Part shown: in pieces, positions 54,391 to 63,154 of the stretch | Layout of the letters: the number at the start of each line of letters is the position of its first letter | Position numbering within the stretch: the stretch's first letter is position 1 | From: Stenotrophomonas maltophilia | Lineage (GTDB): Bacteria; Pseudomonadota; Gammaproteobacteria; Xanthomonadales; Xanthomonadaceae | Assembly (NCBI RefSeq): GCF_006974125.1 | Contig: NZ_CP037858.1 | Location: 4,216,001 to 4,280,000 of the forward strand | DNA length: 64,000 nucleotides | Reading direction: 5' to 3' | Made by a program: the position numbers and the translations under genes | The notes under the pieces: model-generated | Seen by the model: only the letters and a program-made list of their open reading frames with translations | The model's database searches: none | Told to the model about the DNA's origin: nothing

Positions 54391-54798
54391 ATGCTCAGTA
54401 CTTCCACACTCAGCTTCCGTGGTCTGGCGATGGCCCTGGCACTGGTGGCCGGTGTTGCCGTGGTCAGCGATGCCAGCGCGATGTCGAGGAAGGACAAGCG
54501 CACCCTGGTCGGCGCCGTGGTCGGTGGCGTGGCCGGCAACCTGCTCTCCAACGGTGATCCCGCTGCCACTGTCGGCGGTGCCGTGGCCGGCGGCGCGATC
54601 GGCAACCTGACCACGTCCGACCGCCGCGACCGTCGCTATTACGACAACCGTTACTACGACAACCGCTACGACCGCCGCTACGATCGTGGCTATTACCGCA
54701 GCGGCTACTACGACCGTGGCGACGACCGTCGCTGGCAGCGCCAGCGCTACTACGACAACCGCTACTACAACGACCGCGGCCGCCATCGCGGCTGGTAA
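54391..54798 (+). CDS. Glycine-zipper exported protein with Tyr/Asp/Arg-rich tail
   Basis: A 135-residue protein. The N-terminal signal ends near VSDASA. Residues ~48-70 (VGAVVGGVAGNLL and VGGAVAGGAIGNL) are a glycine-zipper segment, as in small outer-membrane-associated proteins. From residue ~72 the tail is almost only Tyr, Asp, Asn, Arg and Gly (repeated YYDNR units), which suggests disorder or self-association. GGAG is 8 nt before the ATG at 54391. A terminator follows. Function unknown. Confidence 0.85.
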   Translation: MLSTSTLSFRGLAMALALVAGVAVVSDASAMSRKDKRTLVGAVVGGVAGNLLSNGDPAATVGGAVAGGAIGNLTTSDRRDRRYYDNRYYDNRYDRRYDRGYYRSGYYDRGDDRRWQRQRYYDNRYYNDRGRHRGW

Positions 54799-54832
54799 GC
54801 GGCGCGACGGCATCATCGCAGCTGATGCAGGC

Positions 54833-54860
54833 ACGGGCGGGTCGATGACCCGCCCGTTTG
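54833..54860 (+). terminator. Terminator after glycine-zipper gene
   Basis: ACGGGCGGGTC-GAT-GACCCGCCCGT followed by TTTG. It is 35 nt behind the stop codon and is in the upstream region of the phosphotransferase gene. Confidence 0.75.
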
Positions 54861-54926
54861 CGTTGGCCGCGCGCATGGCGTTGAATGCGCAGCCTTGGAT
54901 GTGACTTTCCCCACTGGGGCTGCGGC

Positions 54927-56051
54927 ATGACTTCTTCCTCCCACCGCGTGCAGGGCCTCAACAACGACGAGGTCGCTGCCGACTGGCCGCCGATCAGCGC
55001 GGCGGACATTGCGTGGCTGAGTGCGCGTTACCCGCAGCTGGACGAGCACAGCCATCCCCGCTGGCACAGCCCGCGACCGCTGTCGGCCGCCGCCATCGTC
55101 GACGGCGTGGACGGCGCGGTGTTCGTCAAGCGCCATCACCACAGCGTGCGCAGCGCGGCCTGCCTGGAAGAAGAGCACCGCTTCATCGCCCATCTCGCCG
55201 CAGCGGGCGTACCGGTGGTGCAGGTGCTGCCGGCGACCGATGGCCGCACTGCGGTCGAACACGGCGAATGGACCCTCGAGCTGCATGCGATCGGCGTCGG
55301 CGAGGACCTGTACCGCGATGCCGTGTCGTGGTCGCTGCTGACCGACGTCGCGCAGGCCCGCGAGGCCGGGCGTGCACTCGCGCAGCTGCACTGTGCTGCG
55401 GCCAGCCACCACGCGCCCCAGCGCAGCACCCATGTGCTGGTCGCGCGCGACGATCTGATCCGTGCCGACGATCCGATCGCGGCCATCAAGGCAGGGCTGC
55501 ACGAGCGCCCCGGGCTGGCCCGCTATCTCGCGCGCATTCCATGGGAAGCGCAGCTGCGGCGCGACGTGCTGCCGTGGCATGCCGGCCTGGCCCAGCGCCT
55601 GCGCGACGAGCCACGGTTGTGGGCGCACAACGACTGGCATGTCTCCAACCTGCTGTGGCGCGATGGGCAGATCAGTACCGTGCTGGATTTCGGCCTGGCC
55701 TCACCCACCAGCGCGCTGTTCGACCTCGCCACGGCGATCGAGCGCAACGCGGTGGCGTGGCTGGAACTGGAGCACGGCATGGAAGCGGTGCGCATCGATA
55801 TCGCGCTGGCCCTGCTCGACGGCTATCGCCAGGTGCTGCCGCTGTCGGCGGCACGCGTGCGCCTGCTGGCCGACCTGCTGCCGATGGTCCATTTCGACTT
55901 CGCACTGTCCGAAGTGGAGTACTTCGAGGGCGTCACCGGCTCGACCGCCAATGCCGACGTAGCGTGGCAGCCCTTCATGCTGGGGCATCCGGCATGGTTC
56001 CACAGCGCGCCGGGACAGGCACTGCTGCAGGCGCTGCACGCGGCAGCCTGA
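54927..56051 (+). CDS. Phosphotransferase, aminoglycoside-phosphotransferase/choline-kinase fold
   Basis: A 374-residue APH-fold kinase. The catalytic loop is HNDWHVSNLLW (Brenner motif) and the DFG-like metal site is VLDFGLASPTSA. N-terminal ATP-site Lys is likely in AVFVKRHHH. It is not close to a resistance enzyme; it lies immediately upstream of the TPP riboswitch and thiamine-transport operon, so a thiamine or other metabolite kinase is conceivable. Start 54927 is an ATG with a weak ribosome site. Confidence 0.8.
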   Translation: MTSSSHRVQGLNNDEVAADWPPISAADIAWLSARYPQLDEHSHPRWHSPRPLSAAAIVDGVDGAVFVKRHHHSVRSAACLEEEHRFIAHLAAAGVPVVQVLPATDGRTAVEHGEWTLELHAIGVGEDLYRDAVSWSLLTDVAQAREAGRALAQLHCAAASHHAPQRSTHVLVARDDLIRADDPIAAIKAGLHERPGLARYLARIPWEAQLRRDVLPWHAGLAQRLRDEPRLWAHNDWHVSNLLWRDGQISTVLDFGLASPTSALFDLATAIERNAVAWLELEHGMEAVRIDIALALLDGYRQVLPLSAARVRLLADLLPMVHFDFALSEVEYFEGVTGSTANADVAWQPFMLGHPAWFHSAPGQALLQALHAAA

Positions 56052-56097
56052 AGGGCACCGGCTCGCAAATCCGTACCATTTGTAGTGAAATGGTCAC

Positions 56098-56178
56098 CTG
56101 AAGCGGGGGTGCCTGGATCTGCCAGGCTGAGAGAGTCCCTTGGAACCTGATCCGGTTTGCACCGGCGTAGGGAGCTTT
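56098..56178 (+). promoter_or_regulatory. TPP riboswitch (THI element)
   Basis: The conserved blocks are all there in order: GGGGGTGCC, the CTGAGA of the pyrimidine sensor helix, ACCTGATCCGG and the closing CGTAGGGA. It sits about 82 nt upstream of the TonB-dependent receptor start, so thiamine pyrophosphate should switch off the receptor and the PnuT gene behind it, probably at initiation or by a downstream hairpin. Confidence 0.93.
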
Positions 56179-56260
56179 GAGCCGCAGCCACACCCCCATC
56201 ATGGGCCGGTGCACCTGCGCGCCGTCGCTTCGTCTCCCTTGTTGTCCGAAGACGAACCGA

Positions 56261-58450
56261 ATGAACCGCTGCCTGCGCCCCACCCTGCTCTCCCTCGCCC
56301 TCTGCGCCGCGCTGCCGCTGCACGCCAGCGACGCCGAAGCGTCCCCCGATGCGGCTGCCACCAGCGCCGAACGCTCGCCGACCGAACTGGCAGCAGTGCG
56401 CGTGCAGGCCGGCAAACCGAAGGCCGATACCTCGCGCGTGAATGCCTTCGGTGGTGGTTCCTGGAAGGACATGCCGGCCTCGGTGAACGTGCTCGAGCGT
56501 GACTACCTCGACCGCCGCCAGGTGCGTTCGCTGTCCGAGCTGGCCAGCAACGATGCCTCACTGGGCGATGCCTACGCGCCGGTGGGCTACTACCAGAACA
56601 TCGCCATCCGTGGCTTCGCCCTGGACGCCGCCACCGGCTACCGCTTCAACGGCCTGTCCATCGCCGGCGAACAGCGCCTGGCGCTGGAGAATGTGCAGTC
56701 GGTGGAAATCCTCAAGGGCGAAGCCGGCCTGGCCGCAGGCGTGATGGCACCGGGCGGCATCATCAACTACATCGGCAAGCGCCCGGCCGAGGTACGCACT
56801 GCCACGCTCGGCACCGATTCGGAAGGCTCGCGCTACGTCGCCGTCGATGTCGGCCACTGGATCACCCCGCGTTTCGGCCTGCGCCTGAATGCCGCGTGGG
56901 ATTCCAGCAACTCCTATGTCGAGCACGCCGATGGCCGCCGCAATTTCTACTCGTTGGCCGCCGACTGGCTGATCGGCGAGCGCGGCAAGCTGGAAGTGGA
57001 TGCCAACTACCAGACCAGCTCGCAGCGTTCGGTGTCGGGTTACCAGCTGCTGGGCGCGCGCGACCTGCCGCGCGGCGTCGACCGCGAGCACCTGCTCGGC
57101 TACCAGCCGTGGCAGCGCCCGGTGGATATCGCCAGCACCAACATCACCGCCCTGCACACCTATGATTTCAACGACGCCTGGCAGTCGCGCGTGTCGGTGG
57201 GCCACAGCCGGTCGGTGATCGATGACAACGTCGCCTTCGCCTATGGCTGCTACTACGCCACGCAGTGCGCCGATGGCAGCGTGCCGGGCAACTACTTCGC
57301 GCCCAATGGCGACTACGACGTCTACGACTACCGCAGCCCGGACGACACCCGCCGCAACCAGCAGGCGCGTGCCGAACTGCGTGGCCGCTTCGAGACCGGC
57401 AACGTCGGCCATGAGCTGACCCTCGGTGCCGACTACTTCCGCCGCACCGTGGACAAGCGCCCGAGCGTCAACGAGTACGTCGGCACCAGCAACATCCACG
57501 ACGCACCGGTGCAGGTGTTCGTGCCGTCGCCGAAGATGCCGGGGCCGTCCGCACGGCGCCTGGACAGCCGCCAGACCGCGTTCTTCGCGCTGGACCGGAT
57601 GAGCTTCGGTGACGACTGGCAGTGGCTGGCCGGCGGCCGCTTCGTGCGCCTGGACGAGCGCGCCTACGACAAGCGCGGCACCCCGCAGCGCCACAGCCGT
57701 CTGTCGCGCTTCCTGCCGCAGACCGCCGTGGTGTGGAAGGCCACCGACCAGCTCAACGCCTATGCCAGCTACGTGCGCGGCATTTCGCTGGGCCAGGAAG
57801 CGCCGTTCTGGACCAGCAACGCCGATACCTTCCTGCCATCGGTGCAGTCCCGGCAGCTGGAAGTGGGCGTGAAGTACGTGCCGGTCGAAGCACTGACGCT
57901 GGGCGCGGCGGTGTTCCGCATTTCGCAGCCGTACCAGTACGCCAAGCCCGACAACAGCGACGTCGGCTACACCTTCGTTGAGGAAGGCACGCAGACCCAC
58001 ACCGGCCTGGAGCTGACCGCCAACGGCCAGCTGACCGATGCGCTGCAGATCGTGGCCAGCGCCAGCGTGCTGCAGGCGCGCGCGCGCGACACCGGCACAC
58101 CGGCCTATGAAGGCCATCAACTGGTGAACGTGCCGAAGGTGCGCGCCAGCGTGCACGTGGCCTATGCGCTGCCGTTCGTGCAGGGCCTGGATGTGACCGG
58201 TGGCTGGCGCTATGCCGGTGCCAACGTGGCCCGCGCCGACGGTGGCGTGCGCGCGCCCGACTACTCGGTGTTCGACGCGGGCCTGCGTTTCCAGCATCGC
58301 CTGCACGAGCGCGCGGTGACCTGGAACCTGTCGGTGGACAACGTGTTCAACCGCTTCTACTGGCGCGATACCGGCAGCAGCGGCGGTGACTACTACCTGC
58401 TCCCCGGCGCACCGCGACAGGCCCGCCTGTCGGTGACGTTCGCGCTGTGA
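56261..58450 (+). CDS. TonB-dependent outer membrane receptor, probably for thiamine
   Basis: A 729-residue receptor. A signal peptide (ending LPLHAS), plug domain (ILKGEAGLAAGVMAPGGIINYIGKRPAE) and 22-strand barrel ending in the phenylalanine-rich VTFAL are seen. By sequence style it is siderophore-receptor-like (FhuE group), but a TPP riboswitch upstream and pnuT downstream point to thiamine uptake. It overlaps the transporter gene by 4 nt. ATG at 56261 has a weak ribosome site and the frame begins earlier without family-like residues. Confidence 0.9.
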   Translation: MNRCLRPTLLSLALCAALPLHASDAEASPDAAATSAERSPTELAAVRVQAGKPKADTSRVNAFGGGSWKDMPASVNVLERDYLDRRQVRSLSELASNDASLGDAYAPVGYYQNIAIRGFALDAATGYRFNGLSIAGEQRLALENVQSVEILKGEAGLAAGVMAPGGIINYIGKRPAEVRTATLGTDSEGSRYVAVDVGHWITPRFGLRLNAAWDSSNSYVEHADGRRNFYSLAADWLIGERGKLEVDANYQTSSQRSVSGYQLLGARDLPRGVDREHLLGYQPWQRPVDIASTNITALHTYDFNDAWQSRVSVGHSRSVIDDNVAFAYGCYYATQCADGSVPGNYFAPNGDYDVYDYRSPDDTRRNQQARAELRGRFETGNVGHELTLGADYFRRTVDKRPSVNEYVGTSNIHDAPVQVFVPSPKMPGPSARRLDSRQTAFFALDRMSFGDDWQWLAGGRFVRLDERAYDKRGTPQRHSRLSRFLPQTAVVWKATDQLNAYASYVRGISLGQEAPFWTSNADTFLPSVQSRQLEVGVKYVPVEALTLGAAVFRISQPYQYAKPDNSDVGYTFVEEGTQTHTGLELTANGQLTDALQIVASASVLQARARDTGTPAYEGHQLVNVPKVRASVHVAYALPFVQGLDVTGGWRYAGANVARADGGVRAPDYSVFDAGLRFQHRLHERAVTWNLSVDNVFNRFYWRDTGSSGGDYYLLPGAPRQARLSVTFAL

Positions 58451-59028
58451 GCGGCGTGATGCTGGAGTGGACCGCCGCGCTGTGCAGCATCCTCGGCGTT
58501 TGGCTGATGGCCAAGCGCCGGCTGGTGGCGTGGCCGGTCGGCCTGCTGTCGGTGACGCTGTACGGGCTGGTGTTCGCCGAGGCCAAGCTGTACTCGGACA
58601 CCCTGCTGCAGGTCGCCTTCGGTGGCTTCCTGGTCTATGGCTGGCTCAACTGGCGCCAGCATGCTGCCGATGAAGGCAGCATCCGCATCGTGCCGTTGGC
58701 GCGCGGCAAGCTGCTGCGCGACCTGGCCATCGGCCTGTGCGGTGGCGTGGCGTTGGGAGCCGGCATGCACACCTTCACCGACGCTGCGCTGCCGTGGCTG
58801 GACGCGATGCTGACCGCACTGAGCCTGGTTGGCCAGTGGTGGCAGGCACGCCGCCACGTGGCCTGCTGGTGGGTGTGGATCGCGGTGGACGTGGTCTACG
58901 TCGGCGCCTACCTGTTCAAGTCGCTGCACGTGACCGCCGCGCTGTACGTGTTCTTCCTCGGCCTGGCCGTGTTCGGCCTGCGCGCATGGAGCGCCGCCGC
59001 GCGCGAGCCGCAGGTGGCAACGCAGTAG
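58447..59028 (+). CDS. pnuT: PnuC-family transporter, thiamine type (PnuT)
   Basis: A 193-residue inner-membrane protein with seven hydrophobic segments and the PnuC aromatic motifs (YGWLNWRQH, QWWQARRHVACWWVWIAVDVVYVG). PnuC relatives under TPP control carry thiamine. The GTG at 58447 overlaps the receptor stop (GTGA); an ATG at 58459 is possible. The stop codon TAG lies inside a GTAG repeat, described below. Confidence 0.88.
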   Translation: MSGVMLEWTAALCSILGVWLMAKRRLVAWPVGLLSVTLYGLVFAEAKLYSDTLLQVAFGGFLVYGWLNWRQHAADEGSIRIVPLARGKLLRDLAIGLCGGVALGAGMHTFTDAALPWLDAMLTALSLVGQWWQARRHVACWWVWIAVDVVYVGAYLFKSLHVTAALYVFFLGLAVFGLRAWSAAAREPQVATQ

Positions 59029-59137
59029 AGCCACGCCATGCGTGGCTGAGGAACACCGGTAGTCGCCAACCGTGGTTGGCGCGCGCCTACCGACCACGGT
59101 CGGTTACCATGCACATCCACGCATGGCGTGGATCTAC
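59025..59137. repeat. Four GTAG-type palindromes covering the convergent pnuT/TonB-C-like 3' ends
   Basis: Units: GTAGAGCCACGCCATGCGTGG... at 59025-59048, GGTAGTCGCCAACC...GGTTGGCG at 59058-59081, CCTACCGACCACGGTCGG... at 59087-59108, and CATCCACGCATGGCGTGGAT CTAC at 59114-59137. The pnuT stop (59026-59028) and the stop of the gene on the other strand (59134-59136) are each the TAG of a GTAG end. Confidence 0.85.
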
Positions 59138-59550
59138 TGGGTAAGCAGCAGGCCCAGCCGCAGCGGCTGCCGCATGTCGGCCGGTGGGGCCGCCTGCAAC
59201 GGCGCGGCCTGCAGCGTCGCGCGCAGGTCGGCGTCGACCTGGGCATCACCCAGGCTGTCGAACTCCAGCTTCGATATGCGACCATCTGCCGCGATCCACA
59301 CGCTCACCGGCAACGGCGTCGGCGCATCCGGATGTGCCTGCAGCCATTCCAGCACGCGCTGCGCCTGAGGATCCTGTTCCTGCTGCAGGCGCTGCTGCAG
59401 CTGGCCACCCACGGCGGCGGCGTAGGCCATCCAGTGCGCAGGGGCATCCTGCGCGGAAACGCTGGCACTCCCCAGTGCCAACGCGCCGAACAACGCGGCC
59501 AGTGGCCGCCACCAGCGCCGCACGCCGGTCCCGTTCCCAGTCTTGGCCAT
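59134..59550 (-). CDS. TonB C-terminal-like domain exported protein
   Basis: A 138-residue protein with a signal peptide (PLAALFGALALGSASVSAQ) and a C-terminal segment (PLPVSVWIAADGRISKLEFDSLGDAQVDADLRATL...PPADMRQPLRLGLLL) with the strand-helix pattern of TonB-C domains. It lacks the Pro-rich periplasmic span of TonB, so it is not an energy transducer itself. GGAGG is 6 nt before the ATG at 59550. It is convergent with pnuT and might act with the nearby receptor. Confidence 0.78.
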   Translation of the reverse strand: MAKTGNGTGVRRWWRPLAALFGALALGSASVSAQDAPAHWMAYAAAVGGQLQQRLQQEQDPQAQRVLEWLQAHPDAPTPLPVSVWIAADGRISKLEFDSLGDAQVDADLRATLQAAPLQAAPPADMRQPLRLGLLLTQ

Positions 59551-59636
59551 CGCCTGCCTCCTGCACTCCCATCCAGCGCGCCATGGTCGGCGCCATAGAT
59601 GACAGGCAGATGGCGGGCCGTGATGGCCCGGCGCGA

Positions 59637-60611
59637 TCAATCGCCCAGGTCGGCCAGCGCCTTGCGCGAGGGTGCGAAGAAGGTCACGCCGGTGGTGGCG
59701 GTGGAGAAGTCCAGGATGCGGTCGTGCAGCGGCGCGGGATTGCCGATGAACATGCGCTCGAGCATCTTCTCGATCACCCACAGGCGGCGGGTGTAACCAA
59801 TGAAGTAGGTGCCGTACTCGCCACGGCCCGGGTTGGCGAACGGCATGTTGTCGCGCAGGATCTCGTGCTCGCCGTCGGCGTCTTCAATGGTGCACAGGGT
59901 CTTGTGCGACTTCTGCGCATCGGCCGGCGCATCGTCCAGCTCGATGTTGTCGTGCTTGGTGCGGCCGATGATCGCTTCCTGCGCTTCGGTCTTCTGTGCG
60001 CGCCACGCATCAAGATTGTGCAGGTACTTCTGCACCACCACGTAGCTGCCACCGGCATGCTCCGGGTCTTCATCGCCCACGATGGTGGCTTCCGGGAGCG
60101 ACAGCCCTTCCGGGTTGGCGGTGCCGTCAACGAAATCGAGCAGGTCGCGGCCATCGAAGTAGCGGAAGCCGGCCACGTCATCGACCGTTTCCACCGCATC
60201 GCCAAAGGCCATCAGCAGGTTGCGCTCGAACGCCACGATCAGGTCCATCGTGCGTGCACGGACGTGGTACAGCAGGTCACCGGGTGTGGACACGGCCGTG
60301 TGGGTCGCACCCTTGATCTCGCGGAACGGCTTCAGCTCGCGCGGCGGCGTGGTGCCGACCAGCGGCTGCCACACGCGGTGGCCGATGGCCACGTTGCAGG
60401 TAAAGGTGCGCTCGATCTCGCGGATGGCGGTGTTCTTGATCAGGTCGTCGGTGCTGGCCAGTACCTCGCGTGCCTTGGCGATCGACGCCTCGTCATCCTT
60501 CACCTTCAGCACCAGGAACGCCGCCGAATGGGTGAGCGGCGCAGTGATCTGCTGCGGCTCGTTGTCGAGCGTGTGGTTGACGGCGGTGATCGGTGCGGGC
60601 TGGGAGTTCAC
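59637..60611 (-). CDS. Dye-decolorizing peroxidase (DyP)
   Basis: A 324-residue DyP-type haem peroxidase of the B/P class, with GFRYFDGRDLLDFVDGTANPEG (distal Asp of the GxxDG motif), and a proximal His and distal Arg region in TYFIGYTRRLWVIEKML and ILRDNMPF. No signal peptide. It oxidises phenolic or dye substrates with H2O2; a link to encapsulin or other cargo partner is not visible here. ATG at 60611 is used. Confidence 0.92.
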   Translation of the reverse strand: MNSQPAPITAVNHTLDNEPQQITAPLTHSAAFLVLKVKDDEASIAKAREVLASTDDLIKNTAIREIERTFTCNVAIGHRVWQPLVGTTPPRELKPFREIKGATHTAVSTPGDLLYHVRARTMDLIVAFERNLLMAFGDAVETVDDVAGFRYFDGRDLLDFVDGTANPEGLSLPEATIVGDEDPEHAGGSYVVVQKYLHNLDAWRAQKTEAQEAIIGRTKHDNIELDDAPADAQKSHKTLCTIEDADGEHEILRDNMPFANPGRGEYGTYFIGYTRRLWVIEKMLERMFIGNPAPLHDRILDFSTATTGVTFFAPSRKALADLGD

Positions 60612-60725
60612 GGCGGTTCCTGCTGGCTTGAGGCGGACGCATCGCGTGGCGATGTGCGGGCGATCATAGCCGAACCACCCGCGCGCGGCCGGAGCGGTTC
60701 TCGTTCCGCTGCCAGCAGCGCCGCA

Positions 60726-61049
60726 CTACGCCCGGGTCAACTGGAACTGCTGCGTGCCCGTCCAGGCGATGCGCAGGTACGTGCCTTCCAGCAGGCCGCG
60801 CTCGCGCAGCCAGGCAAACACCTCGCCCGGGCACCACTCGCGCCCCGCCGAGAAGGCCACGCCCAGATCGCGCAATGCGACGAACATGCGGGCCTTGGCG
60901 GCATCGTCGGCGACAGAGGCATGCAGGATCGGCGGCACGCCCTGAAAACCAAGCGCACCCAGCGCCGGCTGCGCGGCGGTATCCACAAGCACCACCTGCA
61001 CGGTGTTGCCATCGGCCTGCTGCACGTATGCGCAAAGGGAGGTCTGCAT
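60726..61049 (-). CDS. Hypothetical protein
   Basis: A 107-residue soluble protein starting MQTSLCAYVQQADGNTVQVVLVD, with alternating strand-helix pattern and three Trp-containing segments (FSAGREWCPGEVFAWLRERGLL, LRIAWTGTQQFQL). I do not recognise the family; the segment WCPGEVFAWLRERGL is typical of small unknowns in xanthomonads. GGAT precedes the ATG at 61049. It sits between the DyP gene and the Ax21 terminator, on the minus strand. Confidence 0.65.
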   Translation of the reverse strand: MQTSLCAYVQQADGNTVQVVLVDTAAQPALGALGFQGVPPILHASVADDAAKARMFVALRDLGVAFSAGREWCPGEVFAWLRERGLLEGTYLRIAWTGTQQFQLTRA

Positions 61050-61121
61050 GCGGGATCCGCCATCCGGTGGGCTGACAGTATGCCCGCGCATTACCGATGC
61101 CTCAGGGGTCCCGGAAAAAGT

Positions 61122-61146
61122 GAAGCCCGGCGCGAGGCCGGGCTTC
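61122..61146 (-). terminator. Rho-independent terminator of Ax21 gene
   Basis: GAAGCCCGGC-CTCGC-GCCGGGCTTC read on the minus strand and followed by ACTTTTTCC, 64 nt behind the Ax21 stop. Confidence 0.9.
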
Positions 61147-61209
61147 GGTTGGCGTGTGGGAGAGAGAGAGTCACACGCCAGCACAACACGCACTAACGAC
61201 AGGCGTTTG

Positions 61210-61785
61210 TTACCAGGTGAAGCGCGGGCCCACGAACCACTCGCGGTCGCCGGCCTTGGCCAGCTTCACTTCGCCACTCAGGCCCCAGTTCTGGTTGAAC
61301 TTGGCGGTGGCGCCGACACGGCCGTAGAACTCGCCGTCCGGGTTGATGCCGTGCTTCTTGGTGTAGTCCTCGTAGCCGGCCATCACGTAGCCTTCCACGT
61401 ACGGGTTGAACGCGGTGCGCACGCCAACCTCGGTGGAGTAGCCGTTGAAGTCCAGGCCATGCTTCATGTCGTACTTCTGGTACGCAACGCGAGCCACCAG
61501 GTCGGTGTTCGGTGCGATGCCGTAGTTGTAGCCGGCGCCGATGCGCCACTGGTCGACGTCATTCTTGAACTTGTCGGTCTCCTGCGCGCTGTAGTCGCCG
61601 AAGATGTGGAAGTTCGGGTGCACCGCCACGGAACCCTTCACCTTCCAGCCATCGGCGTCGCCGCCCTTGGCATCGGTGTTCACGTAGCCGCCTTCAACGT
61701 AGTTGTACGACAGGCCATCGGTTGCCGATGCAGCGAACGGCAGAGCAGCCAGAAGACCCAGGGCAAGCAGCGAATTCTTGTTCAT
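61210..61785 (-). CDS. ax21: Ax21-family outer membrane beta-barrel protein
   Basis: A 191-residue exported barrel with signal peptide (MNKNSLLALGLLAALPFAASA), then GLSYNYVEGGYV and an alternating strand pattern ending in a Trp (GPRFTW). It is of the Ax21 type found in xanthomonads and Stenotrophomonas; the family was once proposed to give a secreted signal, which was later disputed. Strong hairpins bracket it: a 13-bp inverted repeat in its 5' region and a terminator behind it. Confidence 0.88.
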   Translation of the reverse strand: MNKNSLLALGLLAALPFAASATDGLSYNYVEGGYVNTDAKGGDADGWKVKGSVAVHPNFHIFGDYSAQETDKFKNDVDQWRIGAGYNYGIAPNTDLVARVAYQKYDMKHGLDFNGYSTEVGVRTAFNPYVEGYVMAGYEDYTKKHGINPDGEFYGRVGATAKFNQNWGLSGEVKLAKAGDREWFVGPRFTW

Positions 61786-61814
61786 CGGGACACACCTTTA
61801 ATTATTTTGGTTTC

Positions 61815-61857
61815 GTCGACCGCCTCCCGGGAGGGGGAGAGAGAGGAGGCGGTCGAC
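61815..61857 (-). promoter_or_regulatory. Inverted repeat upstream of Ax21 gene
   Basis: Perfect 13-bp arms, GTCGACCGCCTCC and GGAGGCGGTCGAC, separated by 17 purine-rich nt (61828-61844), 30 nt upstream of the Ax21 start. It is either a 5' UTR stem or an operator. Confidence 0.6.
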
Positions 61858-61946
61858 AGGTGTGAATTATCCGTTAGGGGGTCTAATCAACCCTGAATAT
61901 TGAACTGACTGGTGTATAAATAAGGCTGACGTTCAGGGAACTCCGC

Positions 61947-62942
61947 ATGGCATTGCTGTCGGCTTCTAACGCTCACCACGCTCGATGCCTGATGCGGGCA
62001 CTGATCCTGATCGCCTCGCCGGTCGCGCTGCTGCAGGCACAGGCAGCTGATCACGTCGTTGCTGCCGGGCACATCGTCGTACAGACAGACGATGTCACGC
62101 GCTTCTTCAAGGTGTTGGACGCCAACCACGGGCGCCCAAGCGCCGATGATCTGCAACACGGCTATCTGGATGCGGGTACGCATGCCCTGCGCAGCTTCAC
62201 CGACAGCCGTATCGGCTCGATGGAGCGGCTGGCCAGGGCCATCCAGGACAAGCCGGCATTGTTTGCGAAAGCGAGAACCTGCGCGAGAGCATTGCCATCG
62301 ATCCGCACGCGCGTCGCCGTTGCCGTCGATCAACTGGGCGCCCTGTTGCCATCTGCGCGCTTTCCCCCGGTCACCGTACTGGTGGGCCGCGGCAACAGTG
62401 GTGGCGTGACCACCGAAGCAGGTGTGGTCATCGGACTGGAAGCGCTGTGCAACGCCGACTGGATGCAGGCCGATGTAAGTGACCGCTTCGTGCACCTGAT
62501 CGCCCATGAGTACGTGCACGTGCAACAGCCCGGTGCACGTGTGGACGTCGAGCAGCCCACCCTGCTCTATCAGACGCTGCTGGAAGGCGGTGCCGAATAC
62601 GTGGCCGAACGGATCTCCGGGCAACCGGCCAACGCACATCTGCAGCGTTGGACGCAGGGTCGCGAGTGTGCGCTGGAGCGCGCCTTCCTGCAGGACAGCA
62701 TGGGTACCGATCTTTCGAGGTGGCTGTACAACGGCCCCGGCGACGACGCGCGCCGCGGAGATCTCGGCTACTGGATCGGCTACCGCATCGCCCATGCCTA
62801 TGTTGCGCGCGCGCCCGACACGCGCAACGCCATCGCCGAACTGCTGGATGTCCAGCCTGGAAACGCTGCAGCGCTGTTGGAAGCAAGTGGATGGCAACCT
62901 GCGTGCGGAGCAGGCGAAAGCACGCAGACGCGCATGCCGTGA
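61947..62942 (+). CDS. Putative secreted zinc protease (DUF2268-like)
   Basis: A 331-residue protein with N-terminal signal (residues ~1-34). The zinc-binding HEYVH (LIAHEYVHVQQ) and downstream EGGAEYVAE Glu are gluzincin-like, similar to DUF2268 predicted Zn proteases. C-terminal Cys pair at WQPACGAGES is unusual. A second in-frame ATG at codon 16 (MRALILIA) would give a cleaner signal peptide. It is divergent from Ax21. Function otherwise unknown. Confidence 0.8.
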   Translation: MALLSASNAHHARCLMRALILIASPVALLQAQAADHVVAAGHIVVQTDDVTRFFKVLDANHGRPSADDLQHGYLDAGTHALRSFTDSRIGSMERLARAIQDKPALFAKARTCARALPSIRTRVAVAVDQLGALLPSARFPPVTVLVGRGNSGGVTTEAGVVIGLEALCNADWMQADVSDRFVHLIAHEYVHVQQPGARVDVEQPTLLYQTLLEGGAEYVAERISGQPANAHLQRWTQGRECALERAFLQDSMGTDLSRWLYNGPGDDARRGDLGYWIGYRIAHAYVARAPDTRNAIAELLDVQPGNAAALLEASGWQPACGAGESTQTRMP

Positions 62943-63154
62943 TGCCGGCTTCATGCAGGTGAATGGGTGATGTTTAACAGGCACAAGGCGATACGCCGAT
63001 GCAGATCAGCTCGCTTGATCCCGCTTGTTAAGGTTTGTTGATTTACAGGCCTTCACAGCCCATCCACGTACTCAAATTCCAGCTGAAAGCGCTTGGTAGC
63101 GCCGGGAACAAACGCCGCTATATTCCAGCTTCCCCAGACGAAGGAGGGAGTGGA

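Noticed and set aside
54927..56051. Aminoglycoside resistance gene
   Set aside because: The phosphotransferase fold is shared by many kinases; it lacks signs of a resistance cassette and is next to the thiamine operon.
14548..59137. Repeats as a CRISPR array
   Set aside because: The repeats are single or paired palindromes scattered between genes with no regular spacers and no cas genes.
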